Positions 24,130-37,400 are shown, counted from the stretch's first letter. The stretch is 64,000 nucleotides of DNA from Nilaparvata lugens (GCF_014356525.2 NC_052518.1:26189160-26253159); one strand, 5' to 3'. Notes: generated from the sequence alone by a model not told the origin. Made by a program: numbers and translations.

Positions 24130-26700
24130 TGGCAGTTAAGTAACAGAAATACGTTGCACATGTCTGACCTTTCAAAATTGAAATACCCCAGGATTGAAAA
24201 GGATTGTTTCATAAGCAATCAAACACGCAGAAGCAGGAAACTTCTTACATATCTGATTGCCAATACAGTGAACCTCACCTAATTTAGATACCTCACCTAT
24301 TAGATACCTAATATTTTTGAAATTGCATAGGTAATCAAAAATATGATCTTCATGAAAACGTAAACATTGAAATTGCGAAATGAAAAGCAAACACTTGAAT
24401 TCTAACCCTGTAAAAAATGCAACTAAACGCATGAGAAGTTGTACTGCATGGAAGACAATGTAGCATTTCACACTTGCGGCCACACGTAACTAATTGCTAC
24501 CGTCTAAAGATGCCAGGCGCTGCCAATTTTCAACTATTTCTCCTCTCTGTTGTTATAAATAATAACTATGAAGTTGTCAAAAGCTTCCACTGTTGTGTTA
24601 ATAGTCCTCTTATACGGTGAGATGTAATTTTAAAATGGGATGATAGCTATTCATTAATTAAATGATCTGCTTTGTTCACCAGTCCGTGATAAACATGTCC
24701 TTTCTGGACTTTTTTGGCTGAATAAGATTTATAAGGGTTGTCTCGATGCAACTCTATTCAACTTGTTCATGCTACAGGCAAGACTTGAGGGATAATAATA
24801 AAATTAAATTGTGAATTTATTGGTCCAACACTTCAACTTATAGTTGAAGTTAACCTTAACTCTAACTTACATTTAATGCACTTCAACTTTCATTATGCAC
24901 TTTCCTTCACAAGAAGCCAACGTGACTTCTCGGGGAATGAAAAGATTTACAAAAAAAATTGAACTTATCTATTCAATGATAGTTCATTACAAAAGTCTCT
25001 CTGAACCAAACTTATAACACTATCATTGTAATATATAATAAATCAAATTTTTTGCAATGAATTTCCAAAATCTCTGTTGGAAAGCTTATTAAACATTCAA
25101 TGTTTTTTTTCATAATTTGTGACCTATTCATTCTTCAGTGTATTCTTCTTCGGTTTTATTTCTGGCTAACTAGCCCGGCTTCTCTCTACAAATCGATGAT
25201 AAGGTGACTGTTTTAATGAGATAGTAGCCTATAGTAAACTGTAATGTACTCATTTTCATTTTTATGGCCACTGAGAGTATTGAAAATAATAGAATATAAA
25301 TAGATATAAAGAAAAAAGGTACTTGATATATTCTATTGTGTTTCAATAGACTGTAATGTAATAGCAGTTACATATAGCCAGTTACACACACATCGAGTTT
25401 TGGACGTTCGATATTTTGCCATCCTTATGAATTCTACCAGATTAAACAGAACTTGACAAACATCACCTGTTTGATCTAATAGGATAAATAAGGACGGCGA
25501 ACGTACGTCGTACGTCCAAAAATCGATGTGTGTGTAACTTGCTTATCGCATCTCAGGCGCGGATCCAGGACCCTGACCTGGGGGGGGGGATGGTCTATGA
25601 TTTTAGTTTTTGATTCACAATATCTTCCGATTGATACCATTTAAATGTATAGTTCATAAAGAATTCAAGATTACTCTGAGCGTAATTTTGTGCTCTACAG
25701 GTAGAGCGCTCTATCCCATATGGATTTCCAGGTAAACCTGACAACAATGATCCTTGTATTTTTAGAAAACACCCAAGTTTCAGCTTCAATCATCATCAGC
25801 AACTCTATTGTCATCACATCCATATTTCGCACTATGATATAAGTTCATTAGATCATGTTCTATAAAAATCACCCATTAGATGTTCTTAATTTAGTGGAGT
25901 GGCGCGCATAAGGACACCTCAAGAATTAAAATTTCAAACAATCATTTTTTCGCGATTTTTCTGAGTTTATAAAGTGAGTCTGATACAACATATAAACTCA
26001 TGATTGATTCCAAATTGTAGCCTATTCCATACTCTATGAGCTCAGTTGCCTGAAATTCATTTTGAATCACTTTCTCCAATCATTGAACTTTCTAGACCGT
26101 TAATATGAGGAAAGCATCTTCGATTTCTTGATTTTTTTAATAATTGAATTTGACATTACGATCATATTCTTCCATCTACAGCAACTAAAGAGGAGAAGAA
26201 AAATCAAATTCAATTCTAAAATTCAAGATCAAGTCCTTTCTTGCCTTTTGGTTGCTGATGTATTGTTGGAATTTTCTTGTTGAGAAAGACTTCTTTGCTA
26301 GCTAAAGTCTTATCTAAAACAGATAATTTCCAATAAACTCCGTTATCTATCAGGCAGTCTTCCTATCGGTCTTTGTTACTGATACGAAGGATTCAGTGAA
26401 AATAATTTTCATCCTTTTCGTTTAAAATTGTCAATGAATTTATTCTCCACCATATAGTATCAAACCTATTTTAGCTTGACTGTTTCTATTGAGTCATAAT
26501 AATTATACTATCTGGCTCACATGCTGATCGCTTAACACTGTTCTTATTAGTTCATAAATGTATGTAAAAAATATATTACAATAATTCACAAGGAAATCAT
26601 ATTACTGGAATACTATAACTAATTAAAACCTGAGTAATAGAACCCAGTTTTTAACCATTAATGATTATTCCAGTTCACATACTCAACTACATTATGGTGT
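24130..26700. other. Filamin intron sequence, no gene seen
   Basis: No supported exon is present. Near 25556-25600 the text GCGCGGATCCAGGACCCTGA followed by a G run resembles the CGTATCCAGGGGGGG-type end of the hAT-like element at 61.3 kb, so it may be a terminal relic. A DNA tract at 25390-25535 has near-inverted halves (ACATCGAGTTTTGGACG and CGTCCAAAAATCGATGTG), about 140 bp end to end, suggesting a small MITE. Confidence 0.4.
25388..25534. repeat. Short inverted-repeat unit, possible MITE
   Basis: CAGTTACACACACATCGAGT with TTTTGGACG at the left is matched in inverse orientation by CGTCCAAAAATCGATGTG with TGTGTAACTTG at the right. The interior also pairs partly: CCATCCTTATGAATTCTA against TAGGATAAATAAGGACGG. 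It is a 145-bp hairpin-like unit without coding capacity. The target duplication is not clear. Confidence 0.55.
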
Positions 26701-26720
26701 TCCTCATAGTAGGTAGGCCT

Positions 26721-26843
26721 ACTGTGCTATCACCCATCCTCTTTATTCTCCATGTCAACGATCTTCTAAACTTAAGGCTTCTAAATCCAACTATGATATC
26801 CTTTGCAGATGATACTGCAGCTATTTTCCACGGTAAAACTTGA
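26721..26843 (+). pseudogene. Reverse transcriptase fragment of a non-LTR element
   Basis: The frame reads TVLSPILFILHVNDLL and SFADDTAAIFHGK. These are the conserved PQGSVLSP and F/YADD boxes of a non-LTR reverse transcriptase, closely spaced. Only about 40 codons survive between unrelated flanks. It is a dead fragment, of a family different from the 17.2-kb element. Confidence 0.75.
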
Positions 26844-26849
26844 AATGAA

Positions 26850-27950
26850 GTTCACACCATAGTTGAACAAACATATTACAAATTGAGAAATGGCTAGATA
26901 AAAATACCTTATGTTTGGATATAGATAAAACTAGCTAAATTACGTTATATAAAACGTACATGAAGTATTCAGCCTTCAACTTAGAAAGAGCTCGTGACCA
27001 TTTGCCTTTCTCACCAGTCGCCACACAAAACCAGCGAATCTGCTACTTTGACACTTAACTTTTCTTTGCTCGTTTTAAATCGCATGATATAACAAGGTGA
27101 AAGCGCCAATTTTAGATGTTTCAGATTGACTTTAATTTTAGGAACGAACAGGCTAAATATCGTTGATTTTACGACTTCCTACTAACACAAAAAGTGATGG
27201 TACGGTAACACTTGGCTAAAAATGTATAGTTAATAAAACATGTTGATGAGAGTGTAACACAAACGTTGTATTTCTTTTCACCACTTCTTGTGTTCTACGT
27301 ACAATACCTCTTTAAGTATCGCATTTAAAGCTCTGGAACCAATTTCATTTAATTTAGCAGATTAAAACTCTGGGTGCCTCAAAATGTTTCTTTTTTACAA
27401 TTTATTTCCCTTACCAAGGTAGAATGGCAAAGAAACGTTTCGGGCTCAGGATGCCTTAAAACATACATAAATCATGGAAGAAATTTTTCCTTTAACCTCT
27501 TAAAAATGTACATGGCTTTACTATACTGATGGTGAAATACTTTCATTTACTTCTAGGTAGAATATTTGAACCTGTATAACTTGGCAACAAAGGATTTCGG
27601 GATCCAAGATTATAAGCACTTTTTTATGTTTAGCTATAGAATGTGCTTCCAAGATATTACAATGAAACTTTGAAACATTCAGTAGAATAGGGAAGATGGA
27701 GATGGTAAGAGATGCTTTATCATTCAACAACAGAGAACAATAGTGAGGTTAAGCTCAATTGCTAATTAAATTTCTTGTTCAATTTTTTTCCAGTGAATAG
27801 TATTAGAAATGGAATGTTTTTTGAATTTGTATTGATTTGCACCAATTCATTTTATTATTGTTCATTTATTATCTATTGCGGATAAGCTTTACTCACATAA
27901 GCTTTTTGCTTGTACGTGGGTAATACAATTATATAATGAGTACCAGGGTA
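26850..27950. other. Filamin intron sequence, no gene seen
   Basis: AT-rich with no recognisable gene or element ends. Confidence 0.45.
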
Positions 27951-27958
27951 ATCATGCC

Positions 27959-28322
27959 TATAGTAAGGTCCACGTTATAATGGCAGTGAAGAAAGATAGA
28001 AAAACGTTGCCGATCCTCAGTCTTGTCAATGACTGTAGCTGATACAGGTTCATTGATGTAGTATTAACGGTTCATTCTCGTTTAAAATAATCAATTATAT
28101 TTTAATAAGCAAGAAATTATATTTTCAATAATTTCATAATGAATTTTCATAATTAAGATGAAATATTTTGTTAATTAATATTAATTATACATTGTTAAAA
28201 TACGATCTGGAAACAGAGCAAAGCGAGAAAGAGATAGCGCTTTTCGCTTTGTTGAATGATAGACAAGGATAGCAATATCATTGCTAATCAAACACTGCCA
28301 TTATAACGTGGACCTCACTATA
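27959..28322. mobile_element. Mariner-type MITE with ~29-bp terminal inverted repeats
   Basis: The left end TAGTAAGGTCCACG continues TTATAATGGCAGTG. The right end is its reverse complement with one mismatch (TAGTGAGGTCCACG type). The ends are bounded by TA dinucleotides, as expected for Tc1/mariner-mediated insertion. The interior is AT-rich and non-coding except for a GC-richer segment (GAAACAGAGCAAAGCGAG). A second, half-length copy lies at 57160-57317, which confirms that it is a dispersed repeat. Confidence 0.85.
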
Positions 28323-28323
28323 G

Positions 28324-28390
28324 CGGCGGCATTTGAGCCCACGAACAGGCAGTTGCAAACCCAGACCACTACACCACGCTGGCTGGCAAT
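28324..28390 (-). mobile_element. Possible tRNA-like SINE fragment
   Basis: On the minus strand GTGGTGTAGTGGTCTGG (A-box-like) is followed by GTGGGCTCAAATGCC (B-box-like). It abuts the mariner MITE. Spacing and stems do not make a functional tRNA. Confidence 0.4.
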
Positions 28391-28399
28391 AATTGGGGT

Positions 28400-30400
28400 A
28401 TCTCTGAAAGGTATTCATCATCCACGTTTACTGTTAATCTGCGATTACATGAAGGTATGGTCACATTTAATACCGGGTTTAAACCAACAAATCTCCGTTT
28501 TAACCTAGTGTGATGCATATGGCCACATGAATTTTAATTAATCTGAATATTAATTCTCAATATGTCTTTTAATCGTCTCTCAAACCTAAAGATACAATAG
28601 GAAAATACAAGTGGGGTTTAACAATTTCCCCCAACGTTATTCACAAATCTATTCATTTTCATCCAGTTTCCTTAGTATTTGAGCCTACACGTACAATCGA
28701 AAAGGACATTCAAAGTTTAACCATTTCCCCAACTTAAGTTGCAAATGTATTAATCGGTTAAGTTGGCAGAGATGTGTTGTTGAGATTGCTTTTGAAGAAT
28801 GAGTGGAAGGTGCAATTCTTCACTCGGTAACACGTCTTCAATTTGAAAATGACAGAGCAAGAAATAGCCAGCAGAGAGATTGAAGGGACAGCCGCATGTT
28901 TAAATAGGATAGACCACAGCCTGAGAAGCGGCTATAAACGAGATTAATTAATTAATGAATGAGTCAAGATCAGAAACATGTCGGAGCAGAGAAGTGACCT
29001 GCTCAAAAATAGAAAATGAGCCCGGAAAATATTTCTCAATTGCCAGCGAATTTTGCACTCGGACGAGATTTATGCTCATCGTATTACATTCAATCGAATA
29101 TAGTTTGCTAGTGTTTTCCAACATACTTAGCCTGTAATAAAATATAGCCACATTCAAAGCATCAAAGTTGGATAGGAACTAAGACTCTCAGGTCCTTTGC
29201 ATAATGTAAGTATCAACTAAATCGGAACATCTGGTAGTTTTGATTCAAAATTCATCACATTACTCAATGAAACCATAGCTGATATAATACACAAACATTT
29301 TAGATATGATTTGAACTTAGATTGCACAAACATATCGATAATTGTTTCAAGTATTTGAATCTCATCTAAAGAAATGAAACCGAAGTTCAGATTCCAGGCA
29401 AATTTATCCGATAGGGATGTAATTATATTGATGTTCCATGAAAAACATTCACCAGCAAACTTTTGATGAACTGAAGAGCAATTCAATTTCAATCCAATCC
29501 AGAAAATTCAATAGCTATTTCAAACGAAAAGCGGTGATCAAGTTCCATGTAAAACTATTTAAAGTAGACGATAGTGAAATTAGACAAAAGTCAATAATCT
29601 TTATCCCAGATCAATTGCAATATCCCATCGAGATAATTCATTTGGAATAAGTTCAAAGTCTCAGAAGAATTTCCTTATAAACTGATGTAACATTGAATAA
29701 TATTGACGTATTTTCACTGACATCATATCAAAAGTGACTGAAAGTGTTCGCGACAAACCACAAAGATTTTTCTAAAGGATTGTAATGGTTTCTCAAATTC
29801 AATTGAGAAAAATTTCAAATAAGATAGAATTTTCAAACTATTATAAACTGAAATTATGTATCACATAGACAATTATCAAGAAAAGTTTACTGAATTTGAC
29901 ATTCATTGTAATAATCTTACTAATTCAACTTATCATCTTACATAACATAGTTTGCACTACATAAAACTCAACAAAGCTAATATGATTTGTTATGAACAAA
30001 ATTTGTTATTCTTCATTTTCACTACGCAAAAACTAATAATTATTTAAATATTTTGTTATGTAATTGAAAATACCTTAACAATATTTGTTTTATAAAGTTA
30101 CTAGAAGATAATACTACAGGCACAAGAAAAATGTAAATTATGGCTTCCGTATCAACATGTCTTATGGTTTCATTCGAAATTTTATTGAGGCCTATACTGT
30201 TTGTTTGAATATTTTTTATGAGACTAAATATTTCCCTACTACTCGATGGAAGACTGTAGTTACCGCAACACTTGTGTTTCAATTAAAACGGATTTATGTG
30301 TTTCAAGTCATCTAACAAGTTCAAGACTACCAAAAAGTCAAGTCTGTAGTTATGAAAAAAAGGAGAAAATGGAATATATAATTCCTATGTAAAAATGGCT
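28400..30400. other. Filamin intron sequence, no gene seen
   Basis: Several 60-90-codon frames are open on both strands, but none shows splice sites with coding texture or a known family. Confidence 0.45.
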
Positions 30401-30403
30401 TAC

Positions 30404-30539
30404 CGTGAAAGTATAGAAACCTTCTGGAACGGGTTGACCTCCGAATTTAACATTGAGAGTGTAGTCGCCAGGCTCATTCAGTGTGTAGTAGATGCTGAAT
30501 GTATCATCTCCATTGTCTTCAATGTCAATATCGAAATCA
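30404..30539 (-). CDS. cher: Filamin exon: second half of an Ig-like rod repeat
   Basis: Minus-strand acceptor GTTTCAG/TGATTTC at 30539 and donor TTCACG/GTAAGCC at 30404 bound 136 bp: one base that completes a codon, then 45 codons. The product starts DFDIDIEDNGDDTFSIYY and ends GGQPVPEGFYTFT. This is the classic second half of a filamin Ig repeat (V.DNGDGT...Y.P...G.Y...V.FGG..VP.SPF). The one-base start complements the two-base remainder of exon A. In transcription order it follows an 11.4-kb intron and precedes a 24.8-kb intron. It ends the rod repeat that comes before the hinge exon at 5499-5625. Confidence 0.95.
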
Positions 30540-30892
30540 CTGAAACAAAATTTGAATTAAAACCCAAAATAATAAAATCATTGTTAATATTTGTTCTCGT
30601 GCAAGTTGAATAAATCCTTACATTGCATTTTACACCTTTAATACCTATAATACAGTATAAAGAAATATTCGTTTTAAAGATCACTTGAACGTTTTTCAAG
30701 TCTTTAAAATGGCATAAAACCCGAAAAATCGTGTGTGTTTGATAATAACAAAGAGTACTAGCTTTTTCGAATAAAAATAATACGATCTCCTGTGGCTTTA
30801 CAAGCAGAAAATAATACTTTCGACAAAACTTGGAACCACTGCTTGGATTTGGCAGAAAATTTGAACAAAGTAAGCAGTGCTTAGCGCTAATC

Positions 30893-30935
30893 AGTCAGGG
30901 ATCGCAACGTTTTATGTTTGGCGACCCACCTTTGA
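30893..30935 (+). mobile_element. hAT-like terminal fragment
   Basis: CAGGGATCGCAACGTTTTAT followed by GTTTGGCGACCCACC resembles a hAT MITE terminus and is similar to the fragment at 4121-4165. No partner end or target duplication was found. Confidence 0.35.
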
Positions 30936-31389
30936 ATGAATGTGTATTGATTTTCGCGATACATAATTACGTATTTTGGGGTAGATTTTTAATTAGTTCT
31001 AATCGTCCTTCCAGAAGTCACACTGAAGGTACCTGATAAATTTAAATATTTTTTGGTTTAGTTGATTTTTAGATATTTTAATGGGTTGTTTACTATCATC
31101 GTTCTCTTTTATCTATAGATTTGTATGACATTTTATGGAAAATAATATCATCTTCCATTATCATAAACGCATGTATTAAATATAGGAAATGTATCAAGTA
31201 GAAAACAATAACGACTGTATGCTTCTGGTTCTTTCATCTTAGCTCTTGAATTCAGTCATCATCCAGTTACACAAAAATCAAATCAAATGTAACCACCGTA
31301 AAATTACGTTATCAAATGGAACTAATGAACGAGTCTGACGTTAATGATGTCAATTTACGGTAGTTCAATTCAATTGTATTTTCGTGTAA

Positions 31390-31733
31390 CCGACTTTTCC
31401 GGTGGAAACAATATTGATATTAATAATGAATCCTATATCCAACTTATAGAGGATACAATAAAGCGTCAACTGAATTTTGTTGAACAAGCATTAAACATTG
31501 AAAATACCATGAGTTGTCTGTTAATGAAAAATATTAAACATAAGTGAAACTCACGTCAAGTGAAACGGTTTCATATTGGAGATTTGCCAATAACGTCATT
31601 AACAGACAACTCATGGTATTTTCAATGTTTAATGCTTGTTCAACAAAATTCAGTTGACGCTTTATTGTATCCTCTATAAGTTGGATATAGGATTCATTAT
31701 TAATATCAATATTGTTTCCACCGGAAAAGTCGG
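31390..31733. repeat. Perfect palindrome, 138-bp arms, 68-bp loop
   Basis: The arm 31390-31527 is, as far as I can read, the exact reverse complement of 31596-31733. The loop is 31528-31595. Both arms carry the same open frame (NNIDINNESYIQLIEDTIKR). In the minus direction the frame continues through the loop to a donor, so the left arm looks like an inverted partial copy of a minus-strand exon. Confidence 0.9.
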
Positions 31734-31753
31734 AAAGACCAATTACTCTTTCC
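31555..31753 (-). CDS. Exon-like sequence of unknown gene within the palindrome
   Basis: On the minus strand an AG acceptor at 31754-31755 (CTGTACTAG) and a donor GAC/GTGAGT at 31549-31554 bound 199 bp that is open throughout. It starts ERVIGLSDFSGGNN and ends MTLLANLQYETVSLD. The composition is protein-like: acidic and amide-rich, with a helical segment around IEDTIKRQLNFVEQALNIE. I do not recognise the family. Its phase (199 mod 3 = 1) would not fit cleanly between the neighbouring filamin exons, so it is not a filamin exon. It may be an exon of another gene, or a captured or transposon-encoded exon. Confidence 0.35.
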
Positions 31754-31768
31754 CTAGTACAGTACAAA

Positions 31769-31935
31769 ATATTTGCATCCATAATAAAAAATAGAATAAT
31801 CAACAAAGTATACAAAAACCACCCCACCGAGCAAGCAGGATTCAGACCTGGATATTCCACAATTGATCATCTGCAAGCAGCTAACCAAATCATCGAGAAA
31901 GCAACAGAATATAACGTACCGCCCTACCTAGGAAT
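31769..31935 (+). pseudogene. Reverse transcriptase fragment of a non-LTR element
   Basis: The frame reads KIFASIIKNRI, then HPTEQAGFRPGYSTIDHLQA and a short following helix. This matches the RT segment before the first catalytic Asp in RTE/CR1-type elements (EQ.GFR.G.ST.DH). The catalytic boxes are absent. It stands next to the palindrome and could have been involved in its formation. Confidence 0.75.
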
Positions 31936-31959
31936 CTTTGCATTAAAGTCTTAAATTGT

Positions 31960-34450
31960 TAAGAACAATTTTTCTCCACTTCGTTGTTGTGCTATTATCT
32001 CTTCTATCGTCACATAGAACCGTTCTACTTCTTCGTCTGGGCTAGCAGATGTAGGCGCATGCACTTTTCTATGTGCATCATTAAGTATTTTCTTCCGCAA
32101 AACCGAAAAATGTACATATATTGATTAAATTCAAATCCTATACTATTTCCAGGGTAGAATTAGACGGTTTCTGATGAAAATAAGTGAGATAAGTAAGGGA
32201 TATAAGAATGAATGATATATTACATAAGGAAGAATGGAACCATGAATAGAAACAAATGAGCTTATTTTGAGAAGAGTAATGCAAATTAATTAATTATTTA
32301 GAAGTCTTCAACAAATTTGCATGAAGAACTCAAGTAGACCTACTGGAGAAAGAAAAGCTTGTTTCTATTGAATTCAACACATCTGATAAAGATATTGAAT
32401 GGAGTTTATGATAACTATGAACTTTTCTATTTATTACTAATTGAAAGTTCAACATATTTAAACATGATTTAAAAATTAACATTTACTCATGAGCATTAGA
32501 AATTATTGGTTGAAATCAAATTACTGATTCATTGGTTAGTAGTCTAAGATATTTGGACTGAAAATATTTCAAAAACAATGAGATTACACATTGAACTATT
32601 GATTTATTGCTCAGCTGACTGTGATATTTCCACAGAAAATGATTCAAATGGATAGAGATAACACGTTGAATTCAAAATGAAGAATTCTATTTCACGGCTA
32701 GTTTATGACAAAGGCTTGGTTGAAATCGGTGTTAAAACGAAGCGATTTAAATGATAGTCTATTTTCACACCCACATTTCAGAGATGTGGGTTCGAATAGA
32801 TTCGGATTCGACATTCCACCCTTGGAACACGTCCAATAACTCGCAGGTAATCCGTATTTTATTTATAATGTAAGGCGACAGCTAGTAACTCCGTTCTAGC
32901 GATTTTTGTTGCATTTCAACATTCCTCTAATTCAACCAGCTAGCAGTTGAGAAAAACATTAGGTAGATAATCACAGTTGAGGAATCAATTGAATTTATGA
33001 ATTATAAATGTAAATTCAATTTGGGAATTGATTAAATAAATGATTTATGAAATCAATCTGAGAATTTAATTCCCCTTAAAACTAGCATTTACCGATAAAT
33101 GCTTCTTGTTTGTCTCACATCTATTCCCCAATTATTCTCTAGTTCGTGAATTAATTAAAAACTTCGCTATATATTGTGAGTTAAAGTATATAGTGCATAA
33201 ACCAATATATATTGTAATCTGCATGATTAATAAAATATCATTTTACCTTATCTATTTAGTAAGATTCTATGCGATCAAGTTATACAAATTTGTAAAAACA
33301 TAAAAACTCTACTGATGTAATTGTCTAACCAATAATAACAACGTAACTGAAAAAAAACATATTTAAAAAAAATATTTTATAATATATATTAATATTAAAA
33401 TAGCCGTTTGATGACGTTTTTTTATTTTCAAAATATATTTCAAATTCTATGAAAATTATGAATAAATCAACTACGAATTTGGTAGATATTGGCAGCAAGT
33501 CTAAATGTAGCTGCATTTTAAGAAAGATAGATCCTAGCGAGTAGAGACTAGAAGACTTCTAATCCCACTTAGTGGGATTAGCAAATTGTCAAAAATAATT
33601 CAAATATTTTTAATAATTGAATAAGAGTGTTTGAAGTTCTCAAATATCAATTAAAATAAGGAATAAGGAATAAGGAATAAATAATTCAATAAATAATTAT
33701 TAAGGATTTTTAATAATAATAATTATTGAAATGGGAAAGTTTGCATTTGCATTGTAGAGGAGGTTTTATATTTCAAATTTGATTTTCAATAATATCGTGG
33801 AAGAGGAACAGGGAATTCTTATTCCTTTAACTTTGCTTATTGAACTTATACATTAGATAGTAGTCATATATCTATCCATATAAATATAAATATAGAGTGT
33901 AAACGGAAAAAGTCCGAGTGAGAGTAAAAAACTGAGGAGTGATAAAAAATACGAAGTATTGGGCAATAATGAAGAAAGAGATGATAGGATTGAACAGCAT
34001 TCGAGTACAAGATAGCATGGAAGCGACAGTTTTGTAGAGAGAAAGAGTGAGGGTGAGAGAGAGGGAAAGAGAGGAAACGAAAGTGAGTAAGTGAAAGCAA
34101 ATGAGAGAAAAGAGCTATAAGATCGATCCCGAATTGGCTGTGGGTAAGACCCACCCGCTTAAGACTATTTTTGCCCTAGGCGGTATCATGTACTTCAGCA
34201 GGCTGCTCACGCAGGTGACACGTCGCTGGTCGCTGGTCAATGTAGCATTTTAAAAGGTCAGCATGCCTTATAAGAAATATCAATGCTTCTCATGTAGATA
34301 CACTGAATCACCATTCTCATGAACTTGAAATTTTATTCATTAAAGAAAAAACACACACATGATATGAGAATTTTTGATACTCATTAGCTCAATCATAGGA
34401 TCCAATGGGTATTTCTTTTCCGGCTTTCAATTTTTAAAGAAAAATTTATT
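31960..34450. other. Filamin intron sequence, no gene seen
   Basis: AT-rich, with a GGAATAAGGAATAAGGAATA microrepeat near 33658, a GAGA-rich patch at 34030-34110 and a slightly GC-raised segment at 34130-34260. A B-box-like GGGTTCGAATAG lies near 32788, without a matching A box. Confidence 0.45.
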
Positions 34451-34454
34451 CTAT

Positions 34455-37400
34455 TTAGGTACCATAGAATAGTTGAACCACAGAGTGATGAACAATGGAG
34501 TAATGAACACAATGATGTATTGGACACGGAGCAATGAACACAATGATGTAGTGAACACGGAGTAATAAACACAATGACGTAGTGAACACGGAGTAATGAA
34601 CACAATGACATAGTGAATACGGAATAATGAGCACAATGATGTAGTGAACATGGAGTAATGAACACACACAATGATGTAGTGAACACAGAGTAATGAACAC
34701 AATGACGTAGTGAACACGGAGTAATGAACACAATGATGTAGTGGAAACGGATCAATGAGCACAATGACGTAGTGAATACGGAGTAATGAACACAATGACA
34801 TAGTGAACATGGGGTAATGAACACAATGACGTAGTGAACACGGAGTAATAAACACAATGATGTAGTGGAAACGGATCAATGAACACAATGACGTAGTGAA
34901 CACGGAGTCATGAACACAGTGACGTAGTGAACACGGAGTAATGAGCACAATGACATAGTGAACACGGAGTAATGAACACAATGGCGTAGTGAACATGGAG
35001 TGATGAACACAATGACATAGTGAATACGGGGTAATGAACACAATAACATAGTGAACATGGAGTAATAGACACAATGACGTAGTGAACACGGAATAATGAA
35101 CACAATGACATAGTGAACACGGTGTAATGAACACAATAACATAGTGAACACGGAGTAATGAAAACAATGACGTAGTGAATATGGAGTAATGAACACAATG
35201 ACGTAGTGAACACGGAGTAATGACACAATGACGTAGTGAACATGGAGTAATGAACACAATGATGTAGTGAACATGGAGTAATGAACACAATGACGTAGTG
35301 AACATGGAGTAATGAACACAATGACGTAGTGAATACGGACTAATGAACACAATGACATAGTGAACACGGAGTAATGGATACAATAACATAGTGAACACGA
35401 AGTAATGAACACAATGATGTAGTGAATACGGAGTAATGAACACAATGACGTAGTGAACATGGAGTAATGAAAACAATGACGTAGTGAACATGGAGTAATG
35501 AAAACAATGATGTAGTGAATACGAAGCAATGAACATAATGATGTAGTGAACACGGAGTAATGAACACAATGATGTAGTGAACACGGAGTAATGAACACAA
35601 TGATGTAGTGAACATGGAGTAATGAACACAATGACATAGTGAACACGGAATAATGAACACAATGACATAGTGAACACGGTGTAATGAACACAATAACATA
35701 GTGAACACGGAGTAATGAACACAATGACATAGTGAATATGGACGGAGTAATGAACACAATGACGTAGTGAACGTGGAGTAATGAACACAATGATGTAGTG
35801 AATATGGAGTAATGAACACAATGACGTAGTGAACATGGAGTAATGAACACAATGACATAGTGAATACGGACTAATGAACACAATGACATAGTGAACACGG
35901 AGTAATGGATACAATAACATAGTGAACACGAAGTAATGAACACAATGATGTAGTGAATACGGAGTAATGAACACAATGACATAGTGAACATGGAGTAATG
36001 AACACAATGATGTAGTGAACACAGAGTAATGAACACAATGACGTAGTGAACACGGAGTAATGAACACAATGATGTAGTGGAAACGGATCAATGAGCACAA
36101 TGACGTAGTGAATACGGAGTAATGAACACAATGACATAGTGAACATGGGGTAATGAACACAATGACGTAGTGAACACGGAGTAATAAACACAATGATGTA
36201 GTGGAAACGGATCAATGAACACAATGACGTAGTGAACACGGAGTCATGAACACAGTGACGTAGTGAACACGGAGTAATGAGCACAATGACATAGTGAACA
36301 CGGAGTAATGAACACAATGGCGTAGTGAACATGGAGTGATGAACACAATGACATAGTGAATACGGAGTAATGAACACAATAACATAGTGAACATGGAGTA
36401 ATAGACACAATGACGTAGTGAACACGGAATAATGAACACAATGACATAGTGAACACGGTGTAATGAACACAATAACATAGTGAACACGGAGTAATGAACA
36501 CAATGACATAGTGAATATGGACGGAGTAATGAACACAATGACGTAGTGAACGTGGAGTAATGAACACAATGATGTAGTGAATATGGAGTAATGAACACAA
36601 TGACGTAGTGAACATGGAGTAATGAACACAATGACATAGTGAATACGGACTAATGAACACAATGACATAGTGAACACGGAGTAATGGATACAATAACATA
36701 GTGAACACGAAGTAATGAACACAATGATGTAGTGAATACGGAGTAATGAACACAATGACGTAGTGAACATGGAGTAATGAAAACAATGACGTAGTGAACA
36801 TGGAGTAATGAAAACAATGATGTAGTGAATACGAAGCAATGAACATAATGATGTAGTGAACACGGAGTGATGAACACAATGATGTAGTGGGAACAGATCA
36901 ATGAACACAATGACATAGTGAACACGGAGTTATGAACACAGTGACGTAGTGAACACGGAGTAATGAGCGCAATGACATAGTGAACATGGAGTAATGGAAT
37001 CAATAACGTAGTGAACACGGAGTAATGAACACAATGATGTAGTGAATACGGAGTAATGAACACAATGACATAGTGAACACGGAGTTATGAACACAGTGAC
37101 GTAGTGAACATGGAGTAATGAGCACAATGACATAGTGAATACGGACTAATGAACAAAATGACGTCGTGAACATGGAGTAATGAAATCAATAACGTAGTGA
37201 ACACAGAGTAATGAACACAATGACGTAGTGAATACGGAGTAATGAACACAATGACATAGTGAACACGGAGTTATGAACACAGTGACGTAGTGAACATGGA
37301 GTAATGAGCACAATGAAATAGTGAAAATGGAGTAATGAAAACAATGACGTAGTGAACACGGAGTTATGGACACAGTGATGTAGTGAACAGGGAGTAATGA

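Noticed and set aside
28948..29650. Overlapping 60-90-codon frames on both strands
   Set aside because: No splice support, no family resemblance, and AT-driven composition.
30395..30613. Plus-strand 72-codon ORF
   Set aside because: It is the shadow of the minus-strand filamin exon at 30404-30539.
31555..31753. Extra filamin exon
   Set aside because: The sequence lacks filamin repeat motifs and its length would break the phase between the neighbouring exons.
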